Positions 12,901-22,473 of a DNA stretch of 64,000 nt are shown piece by piece. The notes under the pieces are model-generated. The model was not told the DNA's origin, did not search any database, and was given only the letters and a program-made list of their open reading frames with translations. The stretch lies in contig CM063106.1 in the NCBI GenBank assembly GCA_031841125.1, positions 36,824,001 to 36,888,000 of the forward strand. Reading direction: 5' to 3'. The stretch's first letter is position 1; the number at the start of each line of letters is the position of its first letter. A program made the translations under genes and the position numbers. Source of the stretch: Acanthococcus lagerstroemiae (taxonomy: Eukaryota > Arthropoda > Insecta > Hemiptera > Eriococcidae).

Positions 12901-15900
12901 TTCTCCACTTATTCGCAAATAAGTGGCCCTCCTGGCTCCTTAAGGAAGCATTCAGCACCCGGGGTGGTATCAAAATTTTGTACTATTTGTTAGAATGTTG
13001 TGATTTTTTGTTGGAGTACTGTCTGTAATTATCTCTGAGTTTCTTAAAATGTTGTAAGATGTATGGCTATTAGGCACCTTTGAAAAATAAAATAAAAATT
13101 GTAAGATTTCAAACTTTCTGTAGAGTTTTTAAGTTATTGTAAAACATTTCTAATTTGTAAAACTTTGTATACTTTTTAAAAAAATTCTGAAATATCTTGG
13201 ATTTAAAAAAATCTGTATAGCTACGCTGCTAACTTATCGCTATAAACTTATATAAACTGGTTATCCAAAGTTATTGTAAATTGATGAAAATATGAGGTAA
13301 AGACATATTTTGTGTTTCATTAGGGAAGGGGTCAAGTAGTCAGGGGGTAGTGCCCTGTTGCCCTACTCCTCCTGTTCTTCATCGATAATGGGTTATGTGC
13401 GGGGAAAACGAACAGGAATCCGTATTTTTTTCAATTAGTGGAGAGTTTTCGACGTCTTAAATTAAAAATTCACCGATTTTATGGATCAGGTTTTCATTTT
13501 AGGAAATCATTTGAATTTCAATTTTTTTTTCTCCCACAAAAGTCTTGGCACAATTCCGTGATGATTTTTCTACAGTGACGAATATTTTCCACAAATCGAG
13601 CTAAATTTTGTGCCCTATAGGTAGCTGAAGACTTTTTCTATCAAATCAAATTCAACATTCCCGAATTTTCTGAGTTCGTAGATTCTATCAGATTTTCAAT
13701 ATGACCCCTGTAGGCGCACCAATTTCTAATTTTTTACTCTTTAAAGGAGTCAATTTGACTATGCCACAAAAATTGGACAAGGTATATCGGAATAAGGATG
13801 TTTTGATCACTGATTTTGTGACGTATCGATTTTTGTTCCAACCCCGATTTGGACCCCAGGATTCAAATTTGCTAACACATCTGGCACGAAAAGAATTTTT
13901 GAGAAAGTCAAGATATGTGATAAAAAGAAGAATAGGATGATTTCAACATTCTGGCAGATATAAAGTGGGTACAATTTGGAGGTTAAAAATATCACTTCGT
14001 ACAAATATTTATTTGGTAAATGGGGCAAAAGTTAGAAAAACAGAAGAATGCAGGATTTAGAAATTATCAGTATATCGGGGGAAGAATGGAAAAATATGAA
14101 ACTAGGAAAAATTCATAAACCAGAAGATGAGAATGAAAAAAGGGCCTAGAAATCTTGTGGAATTTTGGTGCCATTCCCAGAGCGAGTCCGTACCATTTTC
14201 AGAAATGAAATGATTAAAAATCGACTCAGTGATTTTCTTATCACTTCAGATACAAAATTCTCACTCGGTGGGCTACGTCTCGCTAACCCCCCCCCCCCTC
14301 CGTTTGCTTTTTAAAAAAAACTACCAGAAATGATGAGGGTACAAAATTTGATATTTATGGTACAAAACTATACAAAACAAGTACGAAATTTTGATACTAC
14401 ACCGGGTGCGGAACGCTTCTATGGGGCGCTAGGGAAGGCTAGCGTGGGACTACTCAATTCGTGAGTCAGTGGGGTTGTGGGTACAAAATTAGGAATTTGT
14501 GGTACAAATTGGTACAAATTAGGTACAAAATTATGAGATAGTTTTTGACCTCAGAATCTAATTTGGGGGGGGGGGCAGGCGAAACGGACCTCTCGATGAG
14601 ATTCTTCGGAGATCATCAAACATTTTTCCTGAAGATTGTTTAATAAAAATTCTTTAAAAACCGTCGTAGTTTTTTCCTAATTCCTATTATTCTTCAAAAA
14701 TTAGCGAAAGATTTTCTCAATGAATTTTCATGAAATTCTTTGGGAAACATTGGAAATTTTTTCTAAAGATTTCCGTTGAGATTCTTCCGAAATTATCGGG
14801 TTTTTTTCTCAAACATTTTCGATGAAATTATGCCACAACTAGCGTATGTTGCATGTTGATCTGTACCATTACGACGTTCTCCACAGTGGTACACATCAAC
14901 GTGCGCTCTATGGGACTTTCCTATGTTCAAAATAACAGAACAAATTAAGAATAAATTAGTGACATCTTTTAAGGGTGCTCGCGACATGCACCTCTTTTTT
15001 CCCATGATTGTCCCGAAAGCTTGTACTAAAAGTGTGATCTTCTTTCAGATTTCTTGCAACAGGAGATACTTTCCGTACAATTGGTCGCAGTTACTATATT
15101 GGCGAACGAACTGTTTCCAAAATAGTGAAGCAAGTATGCAGCAGTCTTTGGAAAACTCTACAACCTATTTATATGCCAAAACCCACAGTGGAGGACTGGG
15201 CTAAGTATGCGACAGAATTTGAAACAAAATGGCATTTTCATAATTGCTGTGGAGCCATTGATGGGAAGCATGTCGTAATAAAAAAACCCAGCAGAGCTGG
15301 TTCTTCCTACATTAATTATAAAGGAACCCATTCGGTAGTTTTAATGGCTACTGTAGATGCAGATTATCGATTCACTGTGATAGATGTTGGTTCTATGGGA
15401 AGATTCAGTGATTCCAATGTTTTCAATAGAAGTTCATTTGGAAGAGAACTATACAGTGGAACATTAGAATTACCAGCACCAAAACCTTTGCCAGGACAGT
15501 CTGAACTAACACCCTTCGTTTTCGTAGCAGATGAGGCCTTTCCTTTGCTTATTAATTTAATGCGCCCATACCCTGGTTCTCAGCTGAACAATAACATCAG
15601 AAAAATATTCAACTATCGATTATCTTCTGCACGGCAGACAGTAGAATGTACTTTTGGTATTTTAGCATCACGATTTCGAGTATATCGTAGACCTTTCGAG
15701 TGTAAAACATCTCTAGTTGATGATATTGTTAAGGCAACATGTGTTTTACATAATTACTTAAGAAATGGCATCATTGGGAAACCACATAATGTAGTTGCAG
15801 ATATTCAGAAAAATCCCATGCCTGTTCACCAGTTACGTCCATTAGCAGGTAATCGAACACGAAGTTCCAAAGAATCATTTAATATAAGGGAGAATTTTGC

Positions 15901-15970
15901 AGCATTTTTCGTTTCTCCAGCTGGATCCGTGCCATGGCAATTGGAGTCAGTACAACGAGGAAAATATTAG
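9936..15970 (+). CDS. Harbinger DDE transposase (HARBI1-like), two exons
   Basis: Exon 1 is 9936-10249 (ATG at 9936, donor AAG/GTAAGAA). Exon 2 is 15049-15970 (acceptor TCTTTCAG, stop TAG). Spliced length is 1236 nt, 411 residues, with no stop. Across the junction the frame reads LRFLATGDTFRTIGRSYYIG, the helix-turn-helix region of HARBI1 proteins. Candidate catalytic residues are about D176 (GAIDGKHVV), D266 (VADEAFPL) and E304 (RQTVECTFGILASRF). The start of exon 1 is acidic (DSDSEEES), as is usual in the family. The 4.8-kb intron is unusually long because it holds MADF exon 2 on the other strand and a 3-kb foldback. The frame is intact and likely competent if the intron is removed. Confidence 0.93.
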
Positions 15971-16214
15971 ACTTAAGTGATTTCTATGAGCCTATGTTCT
16001 TAAGAAACTAATGTACACAGTAACTTAATACATTCTATGACTGAAACAAATTAATATTTTATTGCTTACCTGAATTCAACCGCAAATCTTTCGCAATCTT
16101 CTCCCAAATTCGGTTCTTTAGTTTAGTCCGCATGTAATCTTGATGACTTGTGTCATACAAGACTTGATGCTCCCGCACTGCTTCAATAAACTGCTCTTCC
16201 ATATGTGCTTCCAT
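10355..16214 (-). CDS. Harbinger MADF-domain DNA-binding protein, two exons
   Basis: Exon 1 is 16070-16214 (ATG at 16214, donor TTCAG/GTAAGC, phase 1). Exon 2 is 10355-11334 (acceptor TTTCAATAG, phase 1). Together they are 1125 nt, 374 residues. Residues 1-95 form a MADF fold: FIEAVREHQVLYDTSHQDY, then IWEKIAKDLRLNS, then GKDAKDHWTKLRNQHREALR across the splice. This protein normally binds transposon ends and partners the nuclease. The middle is acidic with a basic KSKKR patch, and a BESS-like segment follows (DSLYQFFLSMYNATKILP). The C-terminal part is a Ser/Pro-rich tail made of two 44-residue repeats. Exon 2 lies within the nuclease intron, and nuclease exon 2 lies within this gene's intron. 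Confidence 0.92.
10451..10714 (-). repeat. 132-bp in-frame tandem duplication in the MADF gene
   Basis: 10451-10582 and 10583-10714 differ at only a few bases. The period is exactly 44 codons, giving two copies of a Ser/Pro peptide containing SLPPPPSPHYTSSSPHLSA. The frame is preserved. Confidence 0.95.
12540..12985. repeat. About 140-bp tandem repeat inside the foldback
   Basis: ATTTTGTACCTATTTTGTAC-type segments, each followed by a pyrimidine-rich stretch and TTATTCGCAAA(A)TAAGT, recur at about 12.55, 12.70 and 12.84 kb. The TTATTCGCAAA blocks at about 12769 and 12909 are about 140 bp apart. Partial inverted copies lie at 14310-14540. Confidence 0.75.
13000..14290. other. Core of the foldback, no gene seen
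   Basis: AT-rich sequence with short frames only and no domain I can recognise. It is the non-repeated centre of the 3-kb foldback element. Confidence 0.5.
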
Positions 16215-16639
16215 CACAACAAATTTACTTAAAAAACACAACTTCGCAAAACACAAGAATCTGCACCGAATTAGCGACTGAAATGAATGGTCGCGTCTCG
16301 AACGTTTCCAGTGACACACGTCGCACGAAATCTGTGTTTTGTACACAGACATACACACGCGTGTGCTGCGCATGACTTGTACGTGGGTCAATGTGCGCTG
16401 TTTCATTACGGTTAGGAGTTCACAGACTATCGCACGTGGGCTGTGCTGTGCGTGTGTTGCGCGTGTGTCCCAATGTGCGGCCGGCCTAACTCGTGGCAAC
16501 CCACAGATACGCTCATATTTTTTTTGGCGTTCCTTTTCACGTTGTTCGCCCGCTATGCGAGCACGAAACTTACTTATTGAACACCCCTCGTACATATACA
16601 AATCCACGTCATCACAATAATGGTAAATCCGCGTCAGTT

Positions 16640-17280
16640 TGTATATTTTATTATTATAATGTACAAATCCACTTCCATTTCATGTTGCCAAATTTCTACC
16701 TTCGCATCTTACTATAATTATTACGTCTACACAGTATACAAACTTTAATATTTGTTTCGCGCTTCTTCTCGAATGGTTGTATAAGGAATGTGTGTTGTTA
16801 GAAAGGTACACGTAGTAATTTGAAGGTGTTAGGTTGCAACGCGGAAGTAAATGAGACGAAGTTCGAGTGAGACAATTTCGCGATCTAAATGGTGTAGTCG
16901 AGCAAACATATAGAACGTACAGTTGAAATTAATTCTCGGATTACGAATCAATGATGTCAGAAATGATTTTATTGAATCGGTACATCAAGCAAGGTTCATA
17001 TACAGTACATACTGTAGTTAAAACGACAAACTTGAATGCGTAAAATTAGGATGCCAGTGGAAAGATTCGGCATGTTATCAAGTTATTCATTCGTTTAATT
17101 TCCATAACCAGTTTGTTTGTTTGTTTTTTGTTTTTTTTTTTGAAAATAAAGAAGACATTGATATTGCCAATAAAGATTTATTTTAAAATATTCAGAAGCT
17201 AATTTTTTTACATACAGTAAAATAATCGCGTAATGAAAACGGAATTAATGCATTTTTTAAAAAATTTTTTTTTACAACAT
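16640..17280. other. No recognised gene
   Basis: Noncoding AT-rich sequence between the mariner end and the MSV199-type gene. ATACAAATCCACGTC-like phrases on both sides of the mariner (about 8500 and 16600) show that it inserted into a locally repetitive stretch. Confidence 0.4.
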
Positions 17281-17287
17281 CCGAAAT

Positions 17288-18277
17288 TCACAATACATTA
17301 GCATTATCATTAGCTAGTCTATGCGCTGCGTTTTCTTCCGTTAAAATCGTTTCAATCATTCCTACAATAGTTTCTTCACGAATTTCCGTTCGATGTTCTT
17401 CAGGTACGCGAATTATGTTTCCACGAGCGTACCAAGTGAGTCGACGACATCTTTTCAGAGTATTACCTACGTCCACGGCATGTGAAATATTGTCCCAAAC
17501 TCGTACTTGAATCATGAAGCGGTTGTACAATCTTCTTTCAGCATCCCTCCACGCCTCTCTTTGACGACGCATCAAGTACCATTCACCATGTAGCGCGGTT
17601 CTATACAGTCCCAATCGGTGAACTTTAGAGGGGTTGATAGGTACTGGTACGACATTGGGGGCTATGTCTCTCCGTAAACGCTCGATGTTATTTTCTATTT
17701 GTGAACTTAAGAGACGACTTCTTTCTTCGGCTCGTTGCTCCCTTTCTTCTGCTCTTCTGCGTTCTTCTTCAGATTTAAGACGCTCTTCTTCGGCTCGACG
17801 TTCCCTTTCATCACCATCTTCTTTTACCGTCAGAACGAGAGATTTTAATTCGTTTACTGAACCAATTAATTGATAGTTCTGTTGTCGTAACAATTCTGCA
17901 CTATGCTTTTCGTAAAATTTTTCGTATTCACAATATTTGACCACTATCATTTTCATAAGCGAAAATAATTCGCGTAATTCTCTAACCTTCTCCGTTCTCA
18001 TTTGCATCATTATACCTTCAAAATCAATAGCATCCAGAACGTAATATTTTTTTCTACAATCTTTTTCATCTGTAATTTCTTCATATTGAATGTGCGGATT
18101 TTTAGCTAATAATTTGGTAATTAATGTCTTCTTTAAATAATACCGAGAACCACTATAGCCTAGCCAATTGAGTAATTCTTCATTAACAATAACTTTCTTA
18201 TCCAGTTGGATTTTCCAAAAAAAATCTATTCCTCCTGTCATTGTCAATATCCACGCCGAATTTCGCGCAAACTTCAT
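17288..18277 (-). CDS. MSV199-domain protein, large-DNA-virus type
   Basis: A 329-residue frame with ATG at 18277. Residues about 12-75 (GGIDFFWKIQLDKKVIVNEE, LLNWLGYSGSRYYLKKTLI, then NPHIQYEEI) match the MSV199 domain of entomopoxviruses, iridoviruses and related large insect viruses, whose role is unknown. The middle (about 150-200) is a very charged Glu/Arg coiled coil (EERLKSEEERRRAEEREQ). The C-terminal third is basic and tryptophan-rich (LYRTALHGEWYLMRRQREAW), like the region that follows MSV199 in such proteins. The start is uncertain. The frame upstream of the domain is continued, one base out of phase, by the reading frame at 18277-18581, so the present ATG may follow a frameshift. 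It is probably an endogenised viral gene rather than a host gene. Confidence 0.7.
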   Translation of the reverse strand: MKFARNSAWILTMTGGIDFFWKIQLDKKVIVNEELLNWLGYSGSRYYLKKTLITKLLAKNPHIQYEEITDEKDCRKKYYVLDAIDFEGIMMQMRTEKVRELRELFSLMKMIVVKYCEYEKFYEKHSAELLRQQNYQLIGSVNELKSLVLTVKEDGDERERRAEEERLKSEEERRRAEEREQRAEERSRLLSSQIENNIERLRRDIAPNVVPVPINPSKVHRLGLYRTALHGEWYLMRRQREAWRDAERRLYNRFMIQVRVWDNISHAVDVGNTLKRCRRLTWYARGNIIRVPEEHRTEIREETIVGMIETILTEENAAHRLANDNANVL

Positions 18278-18796
18278 TGACTGTTATTTTAACAATATTA
18301 TTATTACACGACCAAGTAGAAACATCGGAGTCACGAACCGCAACACATTTAGATGAAAACATCTCGACGGTGGTCACTTCACATGTCCAGTGATCACTGT
18401 CTCGTTTCATGTATTTATACCCACCTGAACGATTACTACGTGTAGTTAGTTGTTTTCGCACAATAACGTGGGTAACAATTTGAAAGATATGTGCAGGAAT
18501 ATGGTACGCCAGAGGAAACATAATACGTGTTGCTGAAGATGACTTTGTGTCGTTTGTATTCTCAATGCGTCTCCCTTGCAATAAAATGGCTCACCCTCCC
18601 TGTTGGAAGATTGAAGATGGTAGTGCGGGTAATGTGCTACGCAAACTAAAGGGTCTTTTGTACTAGTTAATTGCCATAAAAAAGCTTGTACAGACGCTAG
18701 GGCAAAAATAAGAACAAAATAAACAGTGCATTTAGCTATGATCGCCGTTTGTGGGATTGTGCGTGTTGTAGACCTGTGGCTCAGTCTTTCAGTCAT
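18198..18796 (-). pseudogene. Broken membrane-anchored ORF, function unknown
   Basis: From ATG at 18796 (MTERLSHRS) the protein has a hydrophobic segment near residues 22-44 (AKCTVYFVLIFALASVQAFLW), suggesting an N-terminal signal anchor. It then continues through LVCVAHYPHYHLQ to EPFYCKG. At about 18580 the coding-like frame appears to shift by one base into another frame (FPLAYHIPAHIFQIVTHVIV, SDHWTCEVTTVEMFSSKC). That second frame runs up to and slightly past the start of the MSV199-type frame. The orientation and abutment suggest neighbouring genes of one viral insertion. I do not recognise the family. A chance pair of frames is possible. Confidence 0.35.
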
Positions 18797-18936
18797 GGTG
18801 GACCGAAAGCTAAAAATGAATAAAATGAGTTCTTTGGAATATTTTCTTGGACACAGATGAAACGTTATCAATAACGCGAAAAACTAAAAATTCAAAATAA
18901 TTGATAACATAACAAAAGGAAAATGAAAAAATATTT
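18748..18936. repeat. 189-bp direct repeat, copy 1
   Basis: Nearly identical, in the same orientation, to 20645-20833 (starting TTTGTGGGATTGTGCGTGTT, with only a few differences). This copy overlaps the start of the membrane-anchored reading frame. Confidence 0.95.
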
Positions 18937-19341
18937 ACATTACAACCGCCCTCCTCCCTCCGGCACACCCGATCACTTTAATTACAATGCATGATCTGCT
19001 GTACGAGGTCAACACTATTAAACTTCATTCTGTTAAAATACCGTTTCAACTCATTCGGTTCTCTGCTTACTTACTGTCGACCGAAAGCAGTTCATGTTGT
19101 GCTTCAGTAACAAAGTATTCGTTTCTAGAAAATCAGATTAAAATTCAATATGGATGTGTTGAGTAATGCAATTATTTCACTTCTCTGTAAACAAAATATA
19201 CATTCAGATGCATATTATTCGGTGTGGCCGTACAAAGTGCTTATTCTAAAAAACATTGGGATGTATAAGTAAGTATTCTTTCAATTTTGTAATGCTATTC
19301 ACTAATTAAATTATGGACAAGAGTCATCTACTCAGTTACTC

Positions 19342-19542
19342 CTACTTCGAATATACCGACATTATTTCTGTCAAGACTACAGTTGTACGCGCAGCGTTCC
19401 GATTGTACGCGAGCACGATTACTGTATTTTCGTAGACGAGAAGGTACTCGTGAAAACCTTTTCTTACGATGAAAAGTAATGTTTCAGAATCGTTGGAGGA
19501 ACATGAGAAGCGAAGGGCTCGGCCAACGAGCACAGTGGTCAT
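19342..19542 (-). CDS. Small ORF, unknown
   Basis: A 66-codon frame without recognisable motif (includes SETLLFIVRKGFHEYLLVYE). It is listed only because it lies in the virus-like stretch with other small frames of similar composition. It may be fortuitous. Confidence 0.15.
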   Translation of the reverse strand: MTTVLVGRALRFSCSSNDSETLLFIVRKGFHEYLLVYENTVIVLAYNRNAARTTVVLTEIMSVYSK

Positions 19543-19996
19543 TTTTAAATAATCGAACCACCTTTAGTGCCGAAACGAAAAATATAATACATACAGGGTC
19601 AGTACGAGACGTGTAATACTTTATTTTATATCATTTTGCATTAAAGACAACTCAATTTTGTGAATTTTCCGTGTATTTCAATTCATCTTAAATGGACATC
19701 AAGAACGATTGTGAGAGTTTGTGTCATACATCTATTATAGAATGGTTATATACAAATACGGAGTAATGAACCTGAAAATGAAGAACGAACAAATAGAATC
19801 GGCGGAAAACTAAAAATTCGCGTCGCTAAATTATTCATACAGCGTGTATTTTTCCATAAGAAAACTAAGGTTCGTTTAGATTCCGATTTTTCGTGGGCAA
19901 ACGCGAACTTGCGAAACTTCCGTAAATGTGGCACGAGGAATTAGATAAAATGTCGAATAAGTACATCATCGTTACCTTCGTAACACTCTCTCACAC

Positions 19997-20146
19997 ATGA
20001 CATTGTCATCAACCGACGAGGGTATCATCAACATACAGCCGCGTTTGCTCACGAGAACCGAAGAAGACGCATTGTATGACGAATTTTGCGATTCACTGTA
20101 CAAGTTTCGTAAAAATAACAGATACACCGATCACTTACTAATATAA
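19997..20146 (+). CDS. Small acidic ORF, unknown
   Basis: A 49-codon frame from ATG at 19997 to TAA at 20144-20146. The composition is coding-like (LLTRTEEDALYDEFCDSLYK, then FRKNNRYTDHLL), more complex than the AT-rich background. No family is recognised. It could be a fragment of a viral or host gene. Confidence 0.25.
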   Translation: MTLSSTDEGIINIQPRLLTRTEEDALYDEFCDSLYKFRKNNRYTDHLLI

Positions 20147-20149
20147 ACC

Positions 20150-20473
20150 TTAAACCTCCTCCATTGTAATTTCTTCGTCCGGCCGTGTCCAGCAACACAG
20201 GCGACATACAGCTTTCAATTTTAGGAAGATATACACACCGATTAACGGTCCTACAAATAACAATAATTGATTAAACTGCTGAGGCTTCAATTTATTAACT
20301 AATTATACAACAAATGAAGCTCACTGAAAATATATAAGGACACTTCTACCCAACGATACCACCTAACCATTATCGCTAGAAATAGAAAGTTAAAACATGA
20401 GAATCAATAAGGTGTGGTGATAAGCTGGAGTGCTACAGAGAGATTTTTTTAATACGCTCGTGAGTTCGTACTG
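20150..20473. other. No recognised gene
   Basis: Noncoding sequence preceding the hAT MITE. No termini or domains seen. Confidence 0.4.
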
Positions 20474-20481
20474 CATGCCTA

Positions 20482-21046
20482 CAGGGTTGGTTAAAAAACC
20501 GTTAAAAAAAACAGGTGATTTTTTTGTTTAGACTGTTTTTTTTGTTTTAAACGTGTTGTTCTATTTGTTTTTTTATGTGTTTTAAACGTTTTAAATATAA
20601 TTAAAAAATGTTTTTTTTATTATTGGTATTTTTTTTTAAAAAATTTTGTGGGATTGTGCGTGTTGTGGACCTGTGGCTCAGTCTTTCAGTCATAGTGGAC
20701 CGAAAGCTAAAAATGAATAAAATGAGTTCTTTGGAATATTTTCTTGGACACAGACGAAACGTTATCAATAACGCGAAAAACTAAAAATTCAAAATAATTG
20801 ATAACATAACAAAAGGAAAATGAAAAAATATTTCATATTACCAACCCTGTTATGAAACTACTTTTCCATTTCCTGTTAAAAGTTGGATTTTTGAAAAAAA
20901 AACGTAAAAAAAACAAAGGCAAAAAAAACATGTTTAAAACGTTTTAAACAAAAAAAAAACGTTTAAAACAGTAAATATGTTGTAAACGTTTTTTTTAGTG
21001 TTTAAAACGTGTTTTAAACACTTCTGTTTAAAACGTAGCAACCCTG
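20482..21046. mobile_element. 565-bp nonautonomous hAT element
   Basis: The ends are CAGGGTTGG (20482) and its inverse ending CAACCCTG (21046). They are flanked by a perfect 8-bp target duplication CATGCCTA (20474-20481 and 21047-21054), diagnostic for hAT transposons. The interior is dominated by GTTTTAAACG/CGTTTAAAAC motifs on both strands. It contains 20645-20833, a copy of the DNA at 18748-18936. No transposase. Confidence 0.93.
20645..20833. repeat. 189-bp direct repeat, copy 2, inside the hAT MITE
   Basis: Same orientation and nearly the same sequence as 18748-18936. It interrupts the TTTAAAC-rich body of the MITE. This suggests either capture by the transposon or insertion of a repeat shared by both loci. 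Confidence 0.95.
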
Positions 21047-21160
21047 CATGCCTATGATACCCATTTATCTAATGATAATACAGCCAGGCAGCTGTACAGC
21101 TCGAACTCTTGAGAGCGAACGTTTTAAACTGTTTTAAACACTTTCTTGGAGGCAGTCACA

Positions 21161-21444
21161 TTTCATAATTACTTTCGTCGTTCGACACTGTACTAGGTGT
21201 ACTCGTCTTCGATTCGTGACCATCAACGGAGGTATTTCCTTCTCCTATGGCCGGAGATAAATCTGTCTCGTTGTCAAAATGCTTTACAGCAGGCGAAACT
21301 GTCGAAATTAAACAGGTGACAATTCTAACATAAAAGGTACGTATCTATGACATCGAAACTGTAAAAATAATACGTTTCATAATTACTTTCGTCGTTCGGC
21401 ACTGTACTAGGTGTACTCGTCTTCGATTCGTGACCATCAACGGC
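21161..21444. repeat. 70-bp direct repeat, 214 bp apart
   Basis: 21161-21230 and 21375-21444 are near identical, starting TTTCATAATTACTTTCGTCG. On the minus strand both encode the same peptide, GHESKTSTPSTV(S/P)NDESNYE. This hints at duplicated exons or a duplicated coding repeat. Confidence 0.85.
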
Positions 21445-21660
21445 GGACACCGGTGGCGGTGTCTCTGTGTAGTTGTTGCTGAATTTCTTGACTCCTTCTC
21501 GAACGAATGCACTACCAACCTCCGACCTCGAGCCATTGACTACTGAACTTATAAACGTTTCCTGTAAATTTTTTCCTCTTTCTGGCTTCGTTGTCGTCGT
21601 CTTCGTCGTCGTCCTTCTCGGCTCGGGTTCCGGCTTCTTCGTGGGCCTCGTGGGGGGCAT
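21325..21660 (-). CDS. Thr/Pro-rich hypothetical ORF
   Basis: A 111-codon frame from ATG at 21660. It has a basic Thr/Pro/Lys start (PTRPTKKPEPEPRR, then TTTKTTTTKPERGK), an ordinary middle (ETFISSVVNGSRSEVGSAFV) and a Ser/Thr-rich end shared with the direct repeat. No signal peptide or domain. A second, shorter copy of the end (21161-21230, with NTSVDGHESK upstream) might be another exon. It may be a host or viral gene fragment. Confidence 0.25.
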   Translation of the reverse strand: MPPTRPTKKPEPEPRRTTTKTTTTKPERGKNLQETFISSVVNGSRSEVGSAFVREGVKKFSNNYTETPPPVSAVDGHESKTSTPSTVPNDESNYETYYFYSFDVIDTYLLC

Positions 21661-22249
21661 GCGTGTAGGCTTTCGCTACACGGAATCTATGGACGCCATC
21701 AGTGTACTCGTGACTAATATGGTCAACACGACGAATAAATGCCTTGGGATCATAATCTTAAATGAATGAGAGAAAAGCAAATCAATTGAAAATCACAATC
21801 CAAGAAATGTTAAAAACGTTCAGCGGTTAAGAGTATGCTTTACCTGCGTTAGGGTTTAAGAACGTTCAACTGTTCAACACTTAGATTAAAACGCCACCAT
21901 TCGACTGAACTGAATTCACAGCCTTTGTACAGGAAGTTGTTGTGCTCATTCAAAGGTAATGTTAATTTTGGGACGCTTATCGCGCGCTGCTGTAATGTGA
22001 CTTCCGACTATACGATGTCAGCATTTTGCAGTATGGAGTGTTATTACCAATCAATATAATTCGTCTCCGTTGGCAAATTCCTTGTGAGAGTAAATAAAGA
22101 TGAATGGCAAGCGGTATGAACCTTTGTATGAACACATAACAAAGTCGAACATTTTGGCGATGAAATTCTGTGGATTATAACCCAATCATATAATTATTGT
22201 CGTATTTGCTTCATTTTTATCATACAGGAAATGCCTACAGTTATTTCTT
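21661..22249. other. No recognised gene
   Basis: Unique DNA without a convincing exon, bounded on the right by a 24-base A tract. Confidence 0.4.
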
Positions 22250-22365
22250 AAAAAAAAAAAAAAAAAAAAAAAAGACACCCTATTACAGTCGAACCTAGCT
22301 ATAACGTACCTTAACGGACCAGACAAATTACTACGTTATAGCCGAACTCTGTCAAAAAAAAAAAG
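22250..22365. repeat. A(24) tract and isolated pogo/Tigger-type end
   Basis: A homopolymer A tract (22250-22273) is followed by TACAGTCGAACCTAGCTATA (from 22284) and an inverted TACGTTATAGCCGAACT near 22331. The CAGTCGAACC start at TA and the CGTTATA repeats are typical of pogo/Tigger ends. The partner end is not visible, so this is a truncated or MITE-like remnant. Confidence 0.5.
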
Positions 22366-22473
22366 GACAAACTGTAAATGTAAAACATTGAGAGAAAAGT
22401 ACAAAGCATAACAAATATGATAAAATAATGTTCCAAATACTTGGTAAAAAATAAATGTAAAAAAAAATTGACA

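Larger units (their letters stand above)
11923..14924. mobile_element. 3-kb foldback element with long inverted arms
   Basis: The left end ATAGGAAAGTCCCATAGAGC (11923) is mirrored at 14924. Inverted similarity continues inward for about 300 bp (11923-12215 against 14645-14924), and again at 12474-12615 against 14465-14605. The arms are filled with degenerate copies of a GAAATCTTCGGAAAATTTCC-type unit. Next come ATTTTGTACC-rich tandem blocks, then an unrelated core at 13.0-14.2 kb. It sits in the shared intron of the two Harbinger genes. No transposase is encoded and no target duplication is obvious. The same arm sequence family occurs at 61.7-63.4 kb. Confidence 0.8.
9740..16486 (+). mobile_element. 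PIF/Harbinger transposon, 6.75 kb
   Basis: Terminal inverted repeats begin GGCCGGCCGCACATTGGGAC and match over about 45 bp (9740-9784 and 16442-16486). They are flanked by TAA on both sides (9737-9739, 16487-16489), the 3-bp duplication of this superfamily. It is inserted in the 5' flank of the mariner transposase. It encodes the two standard Harbinger proteins, a DDE nuclease (plus strand) and a MADF DNA-binding protein (minus strand). Both have large introns that contain a foldback element. Confidence 0.96.
8657..16590 (-). mobile_element. mariner element split by a Harbinger insertion
   Basis: The left end CGAGGGGTGTTCAATAAGTA (8657-8688 for the full repeat) is matched perfectly over 32 bp in inverted orientation at 16559-16590. 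Both ends are flanked by TA (8655-8656, 16591-16592), the tc1/mariner target duplication. Without the insert (9740-16486 plus one TAA) the element is about 1.2 kb. The transposase lies on the minus strand in the left part. Perfect ends imply recent activity, although the encoded enzyme is deleted. Confidence 0.93.

Noticed and set aside
12718..13028. 91- and 65-codon plus-strand frames near 12.8 kb
   Set aside because: They follow the 140-bp tandem repeat (FVPPI..., LYPF phrases) and have no independent support.
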